DNA from: Candidatus Zixiibacteriota bacterium
GTDB lineage: Bacteria > Zixibacteria > MSB-5A5 > GN15 > PGXB01
NCBI GenBank assembly: GCA_030642025.1
Contig: DAOWOO010000040.1
Coordinates: 1 to 8,405, forward strand
Length of the DNA: 8,405 nt
Reading direction: 5' to 3'
Shown here: positions 5,873 to 8,405 of the stretch, in pieces
Position numbering within the stretch: the stretch's first letter is position 1
Layout: each line of letters begins with the position of its first letter
Made by a program: the position numbers and the translations under genes
The notes under the pieces: model-generated
What the model was told of the DNA's origin: nothing
The model's input: the letters and a program-made list of their open reading frames with translations, nothing else
Database searches by the model: none

Positions 5873-6577
5873 ATGAATGATGAAGTGAATCAGGAAGTTA
5901 TAGTCGCCCGCGGAGTAAAAAGGACTTACAGCGATAACGGAGTGCCGGTCGAGGCGGTTCGCGGCATTGATTTGATCATTACCCGCGGCGAATTTACCGC
6001 CATCGTCGGACCGTCCGGGTCGGGGAAAACCACGTTTTTGAACCTTATTTCCGGCCTTGACCCGGTTTCCGAGGGCGAAGTCAGACTGAACGGCAAAAAA
6101 CTCTCAGCCATGAGCGGCCGGGAACTGTCCGATTTCAGACGCGACAATATCGGCTTCATCTTTCAGGCGTACAACCTGATACCGGTCCTGACCGTCGAGG
6201 AAAATATCGAGTATATCATGCTTCTTCAGGGCCTTTCCCGACAGGAACGTCACCAACGGGTCGAAAAGATACTGGCCGAAGTCAAACTGGAAGGGTACGC
6301 CGACCGTCTGCCGAACAAACTGTCCGGGGGACAGCGACAACGGGTCGCGGTGGCGCGGGCAATGGTTTCACACCCGTCCATTATCCTGGCTGATGAACCG
6401 ACCGCCAATCTCGACTCCAAAACCGGAGCCGAACTTCTGGACATGATGCGCAACCTGAACCAGACAACCGGCATGACATTCGTGTTTTCAACCCACGATG
6501 AGATGATCATGGAACGGGCCGAAAGACTTATTGTCCTCAAGGACGGTTTAATCTCAAGTGATGAAACCCGACAGTAA
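5873..6577 (+). CDS. LolD/MacB-type ABC transporter ATPase
   Basis: A cytoplasmic ATPase of 234 residues from the preferred start, the usual length for LolD/MacB-type nucleotide-binding subunits. In this numbering all catalytic elements are intact: Walker A GPSGSGKTT (46-54), Q-loop Q98 in FIFQAYNLIP, signature LSGGQ (150-154) in the LPNKLSGGQRQRVAVARA context typical of LolD, Walker B ending D174-E175, D-loop ANLDS (178-182) and switch histidine H208 in FSTHD. The ATPase should dimerise under the two permeases and drive cargo extraction. The frame also opens at ATGs at 5858 and 5861, which would add five or four residues and overlap the previous stop; the strong GGAGG before 5873 argues for the shorter form. 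The family is certain; the substrate cannot be read from the ATPase. Confidence 0.92.
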   Translation: MNDEVNQEVIVARGVKRTYSDNGVPVEAVRGIDLIITRGEFTAIVGPSGSGKTTFLNLISGLDPVSEGEVRLNGKKLSAMSGRELSDFRRDNIGFIFQAYNLIPVLTVEENIEYIMLLQGLSRQERHQRVEKILAEVKLEGYADRLPNKLSGGQRQRVAVARAMVSHPSIILADEPTANLDSKTGAELLDMMRNLNQTTGMTFVFSTHDEMIMERAERLIVLKDGLISSDETRQ

Positions 6578-7846
6578 ATGGTGATGACACGGTTTTTCAA
6601 CAGACTTTTGACATTAATGCTTCTGGTCGGCTGTCTGCTCTGTCCCGGCCATGCCGGTGGCTCCGATATCTTTTCAATCGATGCTTATTACAAAAGTTTC
6701 TTCGTTGTGTACCATCCACACGATTTCAAGGGAGTATCCATTCTGAACGATCAGCCTGATATCGGGGTCGTCAATAACCTGATCAGGCTGAATCTCACCT
6801 GTGATATCAGCGAGACCGTCACATTCAAGGGATCATACAACCTGATTCCGCGAATACGGGATAATATACTCTCACTTCAGAGTATGATGTCGCTGAATCC
6901 CAGTCGGCACATGTATCGTTGTGATGATCTAAATTCCCGGCTGTACCCCTCAACCGGCAAGGCGGTTGGAAGCTTTGCCGTATTCCAGAACCTTGACCGG
7001 GCCTGCCTGAATATCGGCACCTCGATAGCCGATTTTTCTATCGGCCGCCAGTCGATTGCCTGGGGAATGGCGCATGTAACCAATCCGACCGATATTGTCG
7101 CCCCTTATTCATACGAGGAACTTGATACCGAGGATCGGGTCGGAGTTGACGGTATCAGGATGAGAGCGCCATTGGGATTCATGGGTGAGTTGGACGCCGG
7201 CATTCTTTTCGGCGATGATTTCGACGCTGACAAAAACGCCTGGTTTGTACGGTGCAAGTATTATCATACCGAAACTGATTTCTCCGTCATTATATCCGGA
7301 TTCAGGGAGAATCTTCTGCTCGGTTTTAACGCCGCCCGGTCTGTCGGCGGAGCCGGGTTCTGGCTTGAGGGTGCGCATGTACTTGCCAACAACGACGGCG
7401 AAAACGATTATTTGCGACTTTCGACCGGATTTGATTACAGTTTCGGAGATAAAATATACGGCTTTATCGAATACCATTACAACGGCGCCGGTTCCGGTAA
7501 CAGCAGTAACTATCGGGAAAATGTAACCTCCCCGGCGTATACCGATGGCGGCGTGTACCTTCTGGGCAAACATTACCTGATACCGGGTGTATCTTATCAA
7601 TTGACACCATTGATTACTTTCTCTGCTGAGGTCCTGACTAATATCAACGACCCCTCGGGGTATTTGACTTTCCAAGGTGAATACAATATTTCCGAAAACA
7701 TTTACATTTCAGCCGGGGCTTTCCTCGGAATCGGTGAACGTCCGGATATGACCATCGACGAGTTTCTCGTTCCGAAAGTGATGTTGAACTCCGAATTCGG
7801 AGCCTATCCGGATATATATTATACTTCGTTCAAGGTATATTTTTAA
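6578..7846 (+). CDS. Outer-membrane beta-barrel protein, last gene of the transport operon
   Basis: A 422-residue exported protein. Residues 1-26 form a signal peptide (FFNRLLTLMLLVG core, cut likely after GHA). The remainder is a series of alternating amphipathic strands rich in Y, F and G, ending in SFKVYF. A terminal aromatic residue is the usual signal for outer-membrane barrel insertion. GRQSIAWGMAHVTNPTDIVA (156-175) matches the GRQ..WG...NPTD pattern seen in several porin-like barrel families; I cannot assign one exactly. The ATG follows the ATPase stop codon with no gap and no clear ribosome binding site, so translation is probably coupled (an alternative ATG is at 6584). Four mature cysteines (75, 115, 143, 226) are somewhat unusual for a barrel, and LVGC (16-19) resembles a lipobox. 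Its position suggests an outer-membrane acceptor or exit channel for the ABC/LolA-like pathway. Confidence 0.78.
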   Translation: MVMTRFFNRLLTLMLLVGCLLCPGHAGGSDIFSIDAYYKSFFVVYHPHDFKGVSILNDQPDIGVVNNLIRLNLTCDISETVTFKGSYNLIPRIRDNILSLQSMMSLNPSRHMYRCDDLNSRLYPSTGKAVGSFAVFQNLDRACLNIGTSIADFSIGRQSIAWGMAHVTNPTDIVAPYSYEELDTEDRVGVDGIRMRAPLGFMGELDAGILFGDDFDADKNAWFVRCKYYHTETDFSVIISGFRENLLLGFNAARSVGGAGFWLEGAHVLANNDGENDYLRLSTGFDYSFGDKIYGFIEYHYNGAGSGNSSNYRENVTSPAYTDGGVYLLGKHYLIPGVSYQLTPLITFSAEVLTNINDPSGYLTFQGEYNISENIYISAGAFLGIGERPDMTIDEFLVPKVMLNSEFGAYPDIYYTSFKVYF

Positions 7847-7865
7847 ACAGTTATATTCGCACAAT

Positions 7866-7893
7866 AAAAAACGGGAGAGGAAATCCTCTCCCG
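7866..7893 (-). terminator. Intrinsic terminator of the minus-strand dockerin gene, possibly bidirectional
   Basis: CGGGAGAGG (7872-7880) and CCTCTCCCG (7885-7893) form a perfect 9-bp stem around a four-base loop. On the minus strand the stem is followed by TTTTTT (complement of 7866-7871), a textbook rho-independent terminator about 20 bases past the dockerin stop. On the plus strand the hairpin lies 25 bases after the barrel gene stop, but no T-run follows directly, so it would terminate the operon less efficiently. Confidence 0.75.
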
Positions 7894-7914
7894 CCAAATC
7901 AGCATGCTATTTTC

Positions 7915-8405
7915 TTATGGACAATCCGGGGCCGGGCCCGGCGGATCACCGTAGATATAAGATATCAATACGAGAATATCAGTCAGGTTGACATCATCGT
8001 CATCATTGACATCGCCGGAAAACATGGGAACCGGCGCCGGTCCGCGCGGGTCACCGTAAATATAGGAAATAAGATACAGTATATCACTCAGGTTGCAATC
8101 GCCGTCTTCATTGGGATCACCGCACATGTACGGCAGGGTCACCGAACCGGGACTGAGTTTCGGGCAGAAATCAATTACCGGACCGGAGAAAAGAGGCATA
8201 TTGGACAGATACCCATCCAGTTCAATCCGCGCAATCTGTTCCGGTGTAGCCGACGCAGGTATTCTGAAGGTCACTTTTACCACCGGCCCCGAGCCCGCCT
8301 CCAGATCCGGGGTGCCCATTTCAATATTATAAAATGAGAAATACATCCGCCGGTTATAAGTGTCGATATGCGGCATGGTTTTTTCATCGAAATAGTCTGT
8401 ACGAC
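7915..8405 (-). CDS. C-terminal part of a second secreted cohesin-like/dockerin protein (partial)
   Basis: The frame ends at a TAA (7915-7917) and is open up to the right edge; the ATG at 8376 is internal, since nine more codons (RTDYFDEKT) precede it without a stop. The visible part begins in a beta-rich, cohesin-like domain (FYNIEMGTPDLEAGSGPVVK, then IARIELDGYLSNMP and SPGSVTLP). It ends in a type I dockerin with two intact calcium loops: DPNEDGDCNLSD (about 8118-8083) and DVNDDDDVNLTD (about 8013-7978), each followed by a helix of the form ILxLISYIYGD. The C-terminus is GPAPDCP. This is the same general architecture as the protein at 410-2287, so both belong to a family of exported, non-enzymatic dockerin proteins. 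It is convergent to the transport operon and separately transcribed. Its N-terminus and signal peptide are outside the window. Confidence 0.8.
   Translation of the reverse strand, partial: RTDYFDEKTMPHIDTYNRRMYFSFYNIEMGTPDLEAGSGPVVKVTFRIPASATPEQIARIELDGYLSNMPLFSGPVIDFCPKLSPGSVTLPYMCGDPNEDGDCNLSDILYLISYIYGDPRGPAPVPMFSGDVNDDDDVNLTDILVLISYIYGDPPGPAPDCP

Noticed and set aside
3402..6577. Naming the ABC genes lolC, lolE and lolD outright
   Set aside because: The fold and motifs fit LolCDE, but also MacB-like and other type VII transporters. The operon lacks LolB and adds a barrel, so substrate identity cannot be taken from the family.
6250..6600. Minus-strand frame of 116 codons opposite the ATPase
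   Set aside because: It is the antisense shadow of the LSGGQ/Walker B region, which is fully conserved on the plus strand.
7109..7675. Minus-strand open frame of 188 codons
   Set aside because: It lies wholly inside the outer-membrane barrel gene on the opposite strand and has no signal peptide, recognisable motif or ribosome binding site that I can see. The plus-strand reading has a signal peptide, barrel pattern and operon context.
8093..8332. Plus-strand frame of 79 codons near the right edge
   Set aside because: It is antisense to the dockerin-protein frame, which carries two intact calcium-binding loops.
7915..8376. Treating the ATG at 8376 as the true start of the right-edge dockerin protein
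   Set aside because: The frame continues open to the window edge, no ribosome binding site precedes 8376, there is no signal peptide, and translation begins mid-domain. The gene is simply truncated by the window.

Overview
The window looks like a chromosomal fragment of an uncultured, double-membraned (diderm) bacterium, most likely from the FCB group. Zixibacteria or a neighbouring phylum is my best guess. This is inferred from two secreted proteins that combine cohesin-like beta domains with C-terminal type I dockerin repeats without being cellulases, and from outer-membrane and periplasmic components. No rRNA, tRNA, CRISPR array, transposase or other mobile element is visible.

Layout. Positions 1-61 carry the first 20 codons of a minus-strand gene that runs off the left edge; it starts with a signal-peptide-like sequence behind a good Shine-Dalgarno site. 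An AT-rich divergent promoter region (62-409) separates it from a 625-residue secreted dockerin protein (410-2287, +). A 331-base intergenic stretch (2288-2618) holds a strong GC hairpin and then a promoter whose start region coincides with a perfect 6+6 palindrome, ACCGAC-TG-GTCGGT, of the kind bound by TetR-family repressors.

That promoter leads into a tight five-gene plus-strand operon (2619-7846). It encodes a LolA-like 'outer membrane lipoprotein-sorting' carrier, two different FtsX/LolC-type permeases, a LolD-type ATPase and an outer-membrane beta-barrel protein. Gene gaps run from 0 to 11 bases. A perfect hairpin (7872-7893) then separates the operon from a convergent minus-strand gene for a second cohesin-like/dockerin protein, cut off by the right edge.

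How the genes fit together. The ATPase and the two four-helix permeases would form an inner-membrane extractor (type VII ABC fold, as in LolCDE and MacB). The LolA-like protein would carry a lipid or lipoprotein cargo across the periplasm, and the barrel would be the outer-membrane acceptor or exit. No LolB-like acceptor lipoprotein is present, so cargo and direction are open. The operon is best described as a possibly repressor-controlled trans-envelope lipid/lipoprotein trafficking system of unknown substrate. The flanking dockerin proteins are separate transcription units and need not be functionally linked to it.
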